This document shows, piece by piece, positions 8,601-14,139 of a stretch of 33,936 nt of DNA. The position numbers and the translations under genes are program-made. The notes below the pieces were generated by a model that saw only the letters and a list, made by a program, of their open reading frames with translations, was not told the origin of the DNA and ran no database searches. The stretch's first letter is position 1; every line of letters begins with the position of its first letter. Origin of the DNA: Lachnoclostridium sp. MSJ-17 (GTDB lineage: Bacteria > Bacillota > Clostridia > Oscillospirales > Acutalibacteraceae); the NCBI RefSeq assembly GCF_018918205.1, contig NZ_JAHLQB010000035.1, positions 1-33,936 on the forward strand, given 5' to 3'.

Positions 8601-10363
8601 CCACAGAAGCGCCTACCGAGACGCCCACAGAAGCTCCTACCGAGGCTCCCACAGAAGCTCCTACTGAGCCTGTCGATGATAACATCTTTGAGATAGCGAG
8701 CTACGCAGAGCTTTGTCAGGTGCGCGACCTGATTAACAGCAACTACGCCGAGTACGGCGACAAGAGCTACAAGCTCACGGCTAATATTATACCTGAGGAC
8801 AGCGACCTTAATTGGACAACCGGTATCGGTTCCGAATCTCAGCCCTTTAACGGCGAATTCGACGGCGACGGCTATTGCATTGTCAGCCTGCGTGTTTCCG
8901 ACGATTCACTCTTCAACACAATCGGTGAAAACGGTTTTGTTCACGACGTCAACATGTTTGACGTAAAATCGGCGGATACGAACGCACAGCATAACGCTAT
9001 GGGCGGTATCGCCAATGTCAACAACGGCGTGATTTCCGACTGCATCAACGGCAACCATACCTCCGCCATTACCGTGAAGGTCACGGTCAAGGGTGTGACG
9101 AAAAAAATCACCGCTTCCGATTACAACAGCGAATTTTCTGCCGATATTTGCGGCGGTATCGCGGCAGTCAACAACGGAATTATCGTCGGAAGCCGCAACG
9201 AGGGAATTCTCCGCGGCGGCACTGTCGGCGGTATTGCGGGACAGAATCACGGCACCATCTACGCCGGCGCGAACAATGTCGATATCAGCGGAACATCCTA
9301 TGCCGGCGGTATCGCGGGTCAAAACAGCGGAACGATCGAAGCCTCCTACAACTCTCACGAAGTCAGCGGCGAAGGCGTCAAGGGCAGTATTGCAGGAAGC
9401 AACGAGGGTACGTTCGCCAATGTATTTGCTCAAACGAATACAACTCCCGCAGCAGGCGAAGGCAGCACAGAGGGCGCATCTGTTGTCAGCGGAATGAACA
9501 ACGTCAACAATCAGTTTGATAAAACTCTGAACAGCGTCACCGAGGATACATACAATGCAAACGGACACAGTATCCCTCTGAACTGGCTGATCAACGCTAA
9601 CCTTAACCACAAATATCCTGTTATCAAGGGTGACTTCTCCAAATTCAAGAGTACAACCGTTGAGAATACGGAAAGCATGACCCTGAGAGGCACTATGCAC
9701 CAAAGCGCGCATCTGATTTATTCCGAGTTGACAAGCGAAAACGAGCATTACTCAACGATTCTTGACAAGCTTTCCTTAAACGGCGACAGTACAAAGCTGT
9801 TCTATATCGCAGTAACCGACGGCGCCGGAACAGAGCTTCCGACGGGAATCTGGATGGACGGCGAAGATGTTGAAATATCCATGCCGGTTTCCAATGCGGA
9901 CGCGGTTTTGATGGGAATTGACGCAGACGGAGCAGCGCAGACGTTTGAGCCTGTATCTTATGATAACGGCGCAGCGGTCTATAAGATTCCGGCGCTCATG
10001 CAGGTATTTGCCGTTCAGACAAAGCAGGAAGACCCGACTGAGAACCCTACAGAACAGCCTACAGAGGAACCAACTTCTTCTACAGAACAGCCTACAGAGG
10101 AACCAACTTCTCCTGCAGAACAGCCAACAGATCCTACGGAAAAAACTACCGAAACACCCACAGAAAGGGCTGCGGACGCGAATTCTTCCACTAAGGATAG
10201 TGCAACAAACGATACGAGCAGAACGACCACAGGCGGTACCTCTTCAACCGGCGGCGCAGTTCAAACAGGCGCTTCCTCTGCTGTGATAATCGCTTTGATT
10301 ATTCTTGCAATGTACGCTTTGATAATAGGCACATTTGTTTCAAAACGCCGCAAAGGCGAGTAA
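2630..10363 (+). CDS. Giant multidomain cell-surface protein, 5'-truncated
   Basis: About 2577 residues from ATG 2630. The frame is open to 2534, but those bases are antisense mobC. No signal peptide or clear ribosome binding site remains, so the true 5' end was lost. Order (approximate nt): FG-GAP/VCBS-like calcium-loop repeats (DVNGDGFDEIAV, DFDKDGCEELAV; 2640-4050); two Gly/Ser/Thr-rich alternating segments (4200-4450, 4900-5130); fibronectin III (5280-5570); Ig-like domains (5580-6250); five or six repeats ending in 'F.MPD..VTV' (6260-8250); a BIG2 domain (8270-8545); a PTEAPTE linker; GLUG-type repeats (GGIAGQNHGTI, GGIAGQNSGTI; 8690-9420); a beta domain; a second PTE linker; then AVQTG, one membrane helix and KRRKGE. 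The architecture is that of an adhesin or matrix-binding protein anchored in the wall. Specific ligands cannot be read. The truncation may leave it unexported. Confidence 0.85.
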   Translation: MSLGMYHNGTKQKNAVLNVYRSDKLTDNTDKGFNLVNNREIYNNDQFDSGIEYAQEQNMEGIDVNGDGFDEIAVLRLSRPMYVELYDPQKYSSNDKHKKLAEWKTDISGGATISDLEPNETMGYMALTAGDFDKDGCEELAVYIPTEHPTFYLLKYKDNSLRTLASFRLEDVSGGKGRRLVYKSDGNKLPNDGYPIVSLSTTSISGEDHIVFNASLPMRYNGYDNRSCMAILDYDGSSLKEVYSDDLTYGNGSYRMRYASATDGDLYGKGEQTLIVGGYKNDGLGSDSSKYNTTQGGLNGDTNLVQIIKYNTEENKYERGDLKTASRHSNGLCKMEDRKLTNPIAIAAVNFTNSGNGPEFLFLGGKVFRWSDSDSLAEKWEMPLGKNNDDDPFIVKAFAMRGIDGNYMQEQLFVLAGDTDAGTPDYDHLHTHTIINTNNAGKTDDADATTDDVQLIDNYNDSWTRVNEDDDGDFCTAAPLQCSGYGATVRCTDKSVGWSDVTVEAVLQSVPYWEELNYGEGRGQSSFTLSSGKSSGKDHEVVHSNGGFLEVSVVFGFELFNIGGNAGIKGSIEGHSNHGNQEGKEYALSGKLTINSHAGSDTAVLSATAIGHYLYEVYLPEHIVTAAEHAYMVENYEAYGYNSPGEVPAVGTLSEAYTTPCINHVNYGQTYSAIEVNKFNDKVQDYYDAGGSKEKLGKIDMSKYNSAVIGDPYSYPANKGSIYNYSTQQEYSDLDGKTKETEMIFESKYPVAVNAIADSDADIEIEFEQTITSGSSSGYDLGGTAGLAGEIDFLVGKADGSIGYSGGIEKNTVYSDSTITGKSFGVRVCNWEDYTKDGDNNEVPANKYDFNVTPVVLRSSPLSNGDTPFMLTYIVTPMNEGHIAPAIPDNIHVNTVSASALNVTWKNASTPERPVSKYEIFQRNVSAKEDTFVSVGTVDATATSFLATNLEPETTYAYKVRSIYDGTYSVCSGEAQGTTLPLEGSGPSFIKHPANAYVKEADVSSSTTVTFDALAVPASKDHAVSYQWQKLEESGTEGSVSQWVNLSDSTESNPTAFSGTKTDTLSVALNSDNAEELNGAIFRVIAVEESLGTARSQAVSRSAELVISGNEPIKTSTDLKMTNVKDATAAVTDANGDPVNQGKVTFFLYKRSDNGMIAADEQATVEVNNGTASYTYSDKATASESNYGFFAVYTDDTHTYASSCDLVTYDNVVYLTADEGAEIKFIAGEGKPEIKLPVAAFAQGKEVRFKVDLTSEQYRLDSVTASTMKSGDLIDVSGQDGVYSFIMPDDSVTVSAKTAYIPAVTITPPKSFAAKFADSDKAELTTALFDAGSEVWISTGLTDHKPSVTFKNDDGSTANISYRYSDTAPDGADSDTKYLVFTMPAYSVTVAFDEYTVDVGGNISSELVRDPYYPGSENYYVPGEKVYVGYTVHGTNVAKVNFYKHDSGEEVTLPYEIDYDDSFDPSASIKDSDTFRNTICFEMPDYNVDIKLWHQTAVSVTAISVLKDLDYNTVTDSVLSDDSFTFNYNNGLQATGTPTVYAAPETEVLFTFDTGKVNDGDFNDLAFSFENLYANSTGFTEDRLRTEFVSQEGTVYTYRFTVPQSPAPNFRVELMVRFEQDTPVLNINPTTLNVSENIGLTSNYPLGNLTITGMTNGFTELDEHGNAVALTKGEYDVCAYVKGHEGDGKYASDTVRVTVNDNHTVHIESDADCMMVFTDQDGNKISDSDSGTYAGGDTVYFALADSGNTLNSLTVSTDSRGSGGEIEYQQNGSVYSFIMPHQDAYIFPDAIKVKLVGGDHGKVYFADEKHTGYSEACFASGSTVEFTVTPDSGYDGNVVVTTEDGSVSFSYVSGDSTYAFTMPDKNVTVAVAFENSNYNLLKEFRAVANPSEIQIGGTSEVIIIDIDLTPMILTPSKNYTVSDMNLYSSDESIATVTADGMITGIAEGTATITARLKSNPSIYDKCTVTVVAEKPTETPTEAPTEAPTETPTEAPTETPTEAPTEAPTEAPTEPVDDNIFEIASYAELCQVRDLINSNYAEYGDKSYKLTANIIPEDSDLNWTTGIGSESQPFNGEFDGDGYCIVSLRVSDDSLFNTIGENGFVHDVNMFDVKSADTNAQHNAMGGIANVNNGVISDCINGNHTSAITVKVTVKGVTKKITASDYNSEFSADICGGIAAVNNGIIVGSRNEGILRGGTVGGIAGQNHGTIYAGANNVDISGTSYAGGIAGQNSGTIEASYNSHEVSGEGVKGSIAGSNEGTFANVFAQTNTTPAAGEGSTEGASVVSGMNNVNNQFDKTLNSVTEDTYNANGHSIPLNWLINANLNHKYPVIKGDFSKFKSTTVENTESMTLRGTMHQSAHLIYSELTSENEHYSTILDKLSLNGDSTKLFYIAVTDGAGTELPTGIWMDGEDVEISMPVSNADAVLMGIDADGAAQTFEPVSYDNGAAVYKIPALMQVFAVQTKQEDPTENPTEQPTEEPTSSTEQPTEEPTSPAEQPTDPTEKTTETPTERAADANSSTKDSATNDTSRTTTGGTSSTGGAVQTGASSAVIIALIILAMYALIIGTFVSKRRKGE
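8552..8671 (+). repeat. PTEAPTE/PTETPTE coding repeat (wall-spanning linker)
   Basis: About ten tandem 12-nt units encode Pro-Thr-Glu-(Ala/Thr). This is an extended low-complexity linker between the BIG2 domain and the GLUG repeats of the giant protein, of the kind that spans peptidoglycan. The near-identical units are prone to slippage in whole codons. Confidence 0.85.
10038..10180 (+). repeat. Second Pro/Thr/Glu linker repeat
   Basis: Units encoding NPTEQPTEEPTSS and variants recur just before the C-terminal anchor of the giant protein. One about 36-nt segment is duplicated almost exactly (around 10052-10087 and 10088-10123). A wall-spanning role is inferred from composition and position. 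Confidence 0.75.
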
Positions 10364-10375
10364 TATATCAAAAAT

Positions 10376-10407
10376 CTTCTCCCTGTGAGATGTTTCATAG
10401 GGAGAAG
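10376..10407 (+). terminator. Hairpin between the giant surface gene and the next gene
   Basis: A 9-bp stem (CTTCTCCCT / AGGGAGAAG) encloses a 14-nt loop just after the stop at 10363. No T-run follows, so it is more likely an RNA-processing or partial attenuation element than a full terminator. A small GCCCC/GGGGC hairpin follows before the ribosome binding site of the next gene. Confidence 0.4.
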
Positions 10408-10450
10408 TGAAACAAAACATAGCCCCAAGGGGCAGAAAGGATTTTTCAAA

Positions 10451-11071
10451 ATGAAAGTTAATAAGTTACTGGCAATTGTACTGACAGGCGTTTTGATGGT
10501 TGGCTCGGCTATCTCCGTATCCGCCGCAGACACCTACACGCTCACGCAGGATAATCCGACCGGTGATCGGGACACAGAGGTTACCGCTGAGATCAAGGCT
10601 CCGGGCGAGGTATGGTATGAAGTCGCGGTACCGACAAAGGTTGATTTCGGCATCCTGAATAATGTGACAGGCGATGCCGACACACAAGCGTTCGACATTG
10701 AGCTTATCGACAAGTCCGCTTCTGTTGATAGCGTCTATGTCGCTGTAAGAGACACAACCGACGCTGACGCTATTACCGACGCTACCCTGAGCACAAAGTT
10801 CTTCAAGCTTGAGAACGAAACAACAGGTCTTGTTCTCGGTTACGATTATCTTAACGAAACAGGTGCATCCGTGCTGACCGAGACCACTCCCGAAGACAAT
10901 AATTACAACTATTACGGCATTGTTGACGGTCTTACCACCATCGGTGAAACCTACAACTGTACCCTCAGTCTGCCGATGTCACAGCTTAGCGGCAAGCTTA
11001 CCGATGAATATGCAGGTGTTTACACAGGCACTATCGAATTCTACAGCAGAGCTACTGTATCTGCACCGTAA
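10451..11071 (+). CDS. Secreted beta-rich surface protein (WxL/pilin-like)
   Basis: This 206-residue protein starts at ATG 10451 behind AAAGGA; an earlier in-frame ATG at 10385 lies inside a hairpin loop and has no ribosome binding site. It has a clear signal peptide (KLLAIVLTGVLMVGSAISVS then AADT). The mature part begins with a motif like other clostridial surface beta-sandwich proteins (EVWYEVAVPTKVDFG) and ends with YAGVYTGTIEFYSR, which is common in WxL-like and major-repeat surface subunits. There is no anchor or transmembrane helix, so it may associate non-covalently with the wall or with its neighbours. It lies 87 bp downstream of the giant protein and is followed by a strong hairpin. 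The function is not known. Confidence 0.65.
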   Translation: MKVNKLLAIVLTGVLMVGSAISVSAADTYTLTQDNPTGDRDTEVTAEIKAPGEVWYEVAVPTKVDFGILNNVTGDADTQAFDIELIDKSASVDSVYVAVRDTTDADAITDATLSTKFFKLENETTGLVLGYDYLNETGASVLTETTPEDNNYNYYGIVDGLTTIGETYNCTLSLPMSQLSGKLTDEYAGVYTGTIEFYSRATVSAP

Positions 11072-11080
11072 TCAGACACG

Positions 11081-11125
11081 AATCAGCATACCCCGACGGT
11101 TTCCCGTCGGGGCAGTATGCTGATT
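11081..11125 (+). terminator. Long hairpin after the secreted protein gene (attenuator-like)
   Basis: AATCAGCATA and CCCCGACGG on the left pair with CCGTCGGGG and TATGCTGATT on the right, interrupted only by a 3-nt bulge. The loop is TTTC. No T-run follows, which suggests 3'-end protection or partial read-through into the next gene rather than a complete stop. Confidence 0.55.
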
Positions 11126-11206
11126 ACCGCGGTATTCAAAAATTCAAAAGAGGCTTTGCATTTTCGAATGCCACGGCGGTATCAAAATAGAATATGAGGT
11201 GGAAAA

Positions 11207-11710
11207 ATGGAAAAGAATAAAAAACACAAGGTAATGATTATCATATTGATTGCCGCGGTGATTCTTCTCGCCGGAGCTTTGGTGACAGTCTATATCATGA
11301 GCAATCAGCCAAAGGAAGTGACTGCGCCCGATTCTGCCGGTGTTGGCGGTGAAATCGTAGATAATTGGGATCCCAACATCGATAATGAGCCAACTCACGG
11401 CGTGGATGACGCAATCATTCCCGGCTACGGTAATGCGGAAATGAAAGCAGGAGACACTACGCTGACACTTTCGATCGGAAATCCCTCAGAGAATACGGTA
11501 GGCTTATTCGCGACCTTAATTGTAGATGATAAAGAGCTCTACCGATCTCCGCTGTTAAAGCCCGGTCAGGGTATCACACGTATCCCGTTGAATGAAACGC
11601 TTGAAAAAGGTACATACAACGCTTATGTGCTGTATCAAATTACTGATTTGAATAACCCCGATACCAAGCTCAATTCCGTGCGGTCGGCGCTGGAGCTGAT
11701 AGTGAAGTAA
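11207..11710 (+). CDS. Membrane-anchored small surface protein of the surface cluster
   Basis: This 167-residue protein has GAGGTGG upstream of ATG 11207. A basic start (MEKNKKHK) leads into one membrane helix (VMIIILIAAVILLAGALVTV) without an obvious cleavage site, so it is probably N-terminally anchored with an outward C-terminal domain. That domain has a conserved-looking core: FATLIVDDKELYRSPLLKPG followed by LEKGTYNAYVLYQI. I recall similar small proteins next to WxL-like surface genes in Clostridia, but no function is established. The context suggests a partner of the secreted and giant surface proteins. Confidence 0.65.
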   Translation: MEKNKKHKVMIIILIAAVILLAGALVTVYIMSNQPKEVTAPDSAGVGGEIVDNWDPNIDNEPTHGVDDAIIPGYGNAEMKAGDTTLTLSIGNPSENTVGLFATLIVDDKELYRSPLLKPGQGITRIPLNETLEKGTYNAYVLYQITDLNNPDTKLNSVRSALELIVK

Positions 11711-11744
11711 TCAAATTGCAAATAACTCGATGGGAGGTGCTTTT

Positions 11745-12095
11745 TTGAACAGTTTTCGCAGGGCGGCAGCCATGCTGCTCGCGCTTTGTATGATTTTTTC
11801 CATCGGCGGATTGTTTGTTGTGTATGCCGCAGAAAAAGGAGAACTGAGCAGAGCCGAAGGCGACACCTTAGTTGTCGCTGAAATTGTTCCCGAAAGCACC
11901 CCGACAAATCCGCCCAAGCCCGACTATACAGATCCAACCTCTGCTACAGAGCCTTCTAAAGTGATAGTTGATGACGGCATTGTGCAAACGGGAGATTTGC
12001 AAAATACAAAAATCGTCCTCTGGGGTCTGCTTCTTCTAAGTATCTTACTGTTAGTTGTTTTTGTTCAAAGAAACAGAAATCAACCATCAGATTGA
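11745..12095 (+). CDS. Short secreted protein with a QTG-plus-helix wall anchor
   Basis: The start is TTG 11745 behind GGGAGGTG (11732-11739); the ATG at 11730 overlaps that ribosome binding site and is not used. The 116-residue product has a signal peptide (AAAMLLALCMIFSIGGLFVV then YAAEK), a short Pro/Thr linker, then VDDGIVQTGD, a 20-residue helix and a basic tail. This is the same anchor layout as the giant protein (AVQTG-helix-KRRK). It is the last gene before a bidirectional terminator. Either it is a sortase-type substrate with a QTG motif or simply a C-terminally anchored membrane protein. Confidence 0.65.
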   Translation: MNSFRRAAAMLLALCMIFSIGGLFVVYAAEKGELSRAEGDTLVVAEIVPESTPTNPPKPDYTDPTSATEPSKVIVDDGIVQTGDLQNTKIVLWGLLLLSILLLVVFVQRNRNQPSD

Positions 12096-12154
12096 CACCG
12101 GTCTGCTAAATGAAAAATGTCAGTCCTGCATTCGCTATTCTTAATTCACAAACA

Positions 12155-12190
12155 ACGGCGGCTCAGACCTTTCGGTCACTGAGCCGCCGT
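12155..12190. terminator. Bidirectional terminator closing the surface cluster
   Basis: A 12-bp perfect stem (ACGGCGGCTCAG / CTGAGCCGCCGT) encloses a small inner hairpin (ACC-TTTC-GGT). A T-rich stretch follows on the + side. It separates the + strand surface genes from the convergent membrane protein gene. Confidence 0.8.
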
Positions 12191-12203
12191 ATTATTATCT
12201 TTA

Positions 12204-12899
12204 TTATTTTCCGAAGGACGCTGCGCCGGGCAGTACAGCCACGGACGCTCTCTTGTCGCGGTGGGACAAAATGTGGTTGTGCAGCAGGCGCGTCGATGCG
12301 CAGAGAACGAATGTCACCGAGGTCATCATAACGAGAGTCACATACCACATGCCGTTGCGGTTGAAGGAGTAGAAATCAGTCCAGCCGCCGTTGCCGTAGC
12401 CGATAACGACCGCCATAAGCACGTAAACCGCGGCGTAGACGAGCATCGGAGCCATTCCGCAGAAAATGCGGCTGAAGCTGAGCTTTTGCTCGTTTTCAAG
12501 AAGTACGAATGAAGCGAAGGTGAGAAGCGGAGCCGCGATATGCATGTGGAAGGAGGTTCCGGTGACGGTTTCCTCTCCGAAAAGCGGGAGCAGGAACACA
12601 ATGACCGTCAAAAATGTCAGAAGCAGCGATACCATGCCGGAGTATTTGATGACCCGCACCCATTCTGGTACTGAATCACGCTTGCCGCGAAGAACAGCGA
12701 TTTCGAACGCCGCCGTTAATACACAGCCGACAGCGGCGATGATGTTTGAATCGGTGGTAAAGAAATACAGGGTTTCATGAGGGAAATTTACGTTCGTGAT
12801 GTTCCCCATAAAGTAAGACGTGATCACGCCGGTTGTTGCGGCGGCGACGATCAGGTTGATAATCACCGAGCTTAAGAGTCTTGTTTTCCTGTTCATTGG
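12204..12899 (-). CDS. Polytopic membrane protein, Pr6Pr-like
   Basis: The 231-residue product starts at ATG 12899 behind GGAGGAC. The frame is open 70 codons further, but that part contains the promoter and reads as non-coding. Six or seven hydrophobic helices are visible. The sequence pattern (ETLYFFTTDSNIIAA in the first third, FHMHIAAPLLTFASFVLLEN in the middle, GNGGWTDFYSFNRNGMWY later) resembles the Pr6Pr/'FAR-17a-like' membrane family known in Firmicutes, whose function is undefined. It is monocistronic, with its own promoter at 12946-12974 and the shared terminator at 12155-12190. Confidence 0.6.
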   Translation of the reverse strand, partial: PMNRKTRLLSSVIINLIVAAATTGVITSYFMGNITNVNFPHETLYFFTTDSNIIAAVGCVLTAAFEIAVLRGKRDSVPEWVRVIKYSGMVSLLLTFLTVIVFLLPLFGEETVTGTSFHMHIAAPLLTFASFVLLENEQKLSFSRIFCGMAPMLVYAAVYVLMAVVIGYGNGGWTDFYSFNRNGMWYVTLVMMTSVTFVLCASTRLLHNHILSHRDKRASVAVLPGAASFGK

Positions 12900-12945
12900 A
12901 CTGTCCTCCGGTTCATTTTTCGGCTCGCTGCAAAGCCTCATACAT

Positions 12946-12974
12946 AGTATATGCGGCTGATTTTCATTTACCAA
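12946..12974 (-). promoter_or_regulatory. Sigma-A-type promoter for the Pr6Pr-like gene
   Basis: On the minus strand TTGGTA (12974-12969) and TATACT (12951-12946) are separated by 17 nt, about 47 nt upstream of the start codon. The remainder of the 418-bp gap to the lipoprotein gene is AT-rich and holds only the lipoprotein promoter; I see no gene in it. Confidence 0.6.
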
Positions 12975-13238
12975 AATAAAATATAATATTTTTTTGCGCG
13001 ACCGCCAAGACGCTAAAAGGACGATAAATATTGTATTTGTGACATATTTTTCAGCTATTTTACTGAGGTTAAAAAGTCCGTCCGTCATATTGTCCAAAAT
13101 GATTTTCACATGACAATTTGCTTTTATGTTCTGTTGTTAAACCGGTGATATTCATCTCCGTTTTGACGACTGTTTTTTTGCAATTTGAAGGTCTTGTGAA
13201 TATTACAGGAAATCTTTGAGAATTTTTTTATATTTTTA

Positions 13239-13266
13239 TTGATTTTTAAAACGATTATGTTAAAAT
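13239..13266 (+). promoter_or_regulatory. Sigma-A-type promoter for the cystatin-like lipoprotein
   Basis: TTGATT (13239-13244) and TAAAAT (13261-13266) are separated by 16 nt in a strongly AT-rich stretch, about 50 nt before the start codon at 13318. Confidence 0.5.
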
Positions 13267-13317
13267 ACAATTGAGGGGTGATTCCCCGTATAAATCAAAT
13301 TGAAAGAGGGAATTTTG

Positions 13318-14091
13318 ATGAAAAAGTTATTTGCGCTCATTCTCAGCGGACTTATCGTATGCTCATTCGCGGCGTGCGGACAGAACAACACAAGCTCACA
13401 AGCCTCAACTGACGCTGCGGCTACAACCGCGGCTGAAGCTCAGACGTCCGCTTCCGAGGGCGGCGACGTTATCGCGGGCGGATACACCGACGCGGCTTCA
13501 CCCGTAGTTCCCGACGATGTAAAGGCTGTGTTCGACAAGGCGGCAGCCACTCTCACCGGAGTCGGTTACGAGCCGGTAGCGTATCTCGGTTCTCAGGTCG
13601 TAGCGGGCACCAACCACCTGCTTCTCTGCAAGGCGACTCCCACGACAGCAGAACCCAAAACCACCTACGCTCTTGTAACTCTGTTTGAGGGACTGAACGG
13701 CGAGGCTGAAATCACCGATATTTCCAACAGCGACGTTGAAGCTCCGGCACCCGCAGACGCCGAGAATCCGATGACAGGCGCCTACGCCGAGCCCGCGACC
13801 CCGGAGGTCAGCCCCGAAGCTCAGAAGGCTCTTACCGCCGCTCTTGAGGGTCTTGACGGAGCGACTTACGAGGCAAAGGCTCTGCTCGGAACACAGGTTG
13901 TTTCCGGCACAAACTATCTGATGCTCTGCAAGATCACTCCCGTAACCCAGAACCCGCAGCCGCATTATTCGATCGTTACGGTTTACGAGGATCTCGAGGG
14001 CAAGGCGTCCATCACTGATACCCACGATTTCGCAGCTGAGGACGACGCTGCGGCATCAGACGCGACTCAGGCTGAAACCTCAAACGGCTAA
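13318..14091 (+). CDS. Lipoprotein with two tandem cystatin-like domains
   Basis: The 257-residue product starts at ATG 13318 behind AGAGGG; an upstream TTG at 13300 is less likely. The signal peptide ends SFAAC, a lipobox with Cys20 for lipidation, followed by a Ser/Thr/Ala linker. Two homologous domains follow. The first has GSQVVAGTNHLLLCK (Gln at residue 93), the second GTQVVSGTNYLMLCK (Gln at residue 193), exactly 100 residues apart. Each continues with a Pro-rich turn and Y(A/S)(L/I)VT(L/V)(F/Y)E and (G)E/KA.ITD. The QxVxG loop plus following beta strands is the hallmark of the cystatin fold, whose eukaryotic members block papain-like cysteine proteases. Inhibition is inference; a cystatin-like fold alone can serve other binding roles. 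It is monocistronic and convergent with a cysteine-type CHAP enzyme. Confidence 0.75.
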   Translation: MKKLFALILSGLIVCSFAACGQNNTSSQASTDAAATTAAEAQTSASEGGDVIAGGYTDAASPVVPDDVKAVFDKAAATLTGVGYEPVAYLGSQVVAGTNHLLLCKATPTTAEPKTTYALVTLFEGLNGEAEITDISNSDVEAPAPADAENPMTGAYAEPATPEVSPEAQKALTAALEGLDGATYEAKALLGTQVVSGTNYLMLCKITPVTQNPQPHYSIVTVYEDLEGKASITDTHDFAAEDDAAASDATQAETSNG

Positions 14092-14105
14092 AAATTCCGA
14101 TCACT

Positions 14106-14136
14106 AAAAAAGCTGACCGAACGGTCAGCTTTTTTT
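14106..14136. terminator. Bidirectional terminator between convergent genes
   Basis: An 8-bp GC-containing stem (AGCTGACC / GGTCAGCT) with a GAAC loop is flanked by an A-run and a T-run, giving a canonical terminator for both the lipoprotein gene and the convergent CHAP-dockerin gene. Confidence 0.85.
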
Positions 14137-14139
14137 ATA

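Noticed and set aside
8906..9748. A 280-codon minus-strand frame inside the giant surface gene
   Set aside because: It is antisense to well-conserved GLUG repeats and has no recognisable family or start signal.
11730..11744. ATG 11730 as the start of the last surface-cluster gene
   Set aside because: It overlaps the ribosome binding site GGGAGGTG; the TTG at 11745 is correctly spaced.
12900..13109. A 70-residue N-terminal extension of the Pr6Pr-like gene
   Set aside because: The extension covers the promoter, is AT-rich and not membrane-like, and a good ribosome binding site lies just before ATG 12899.
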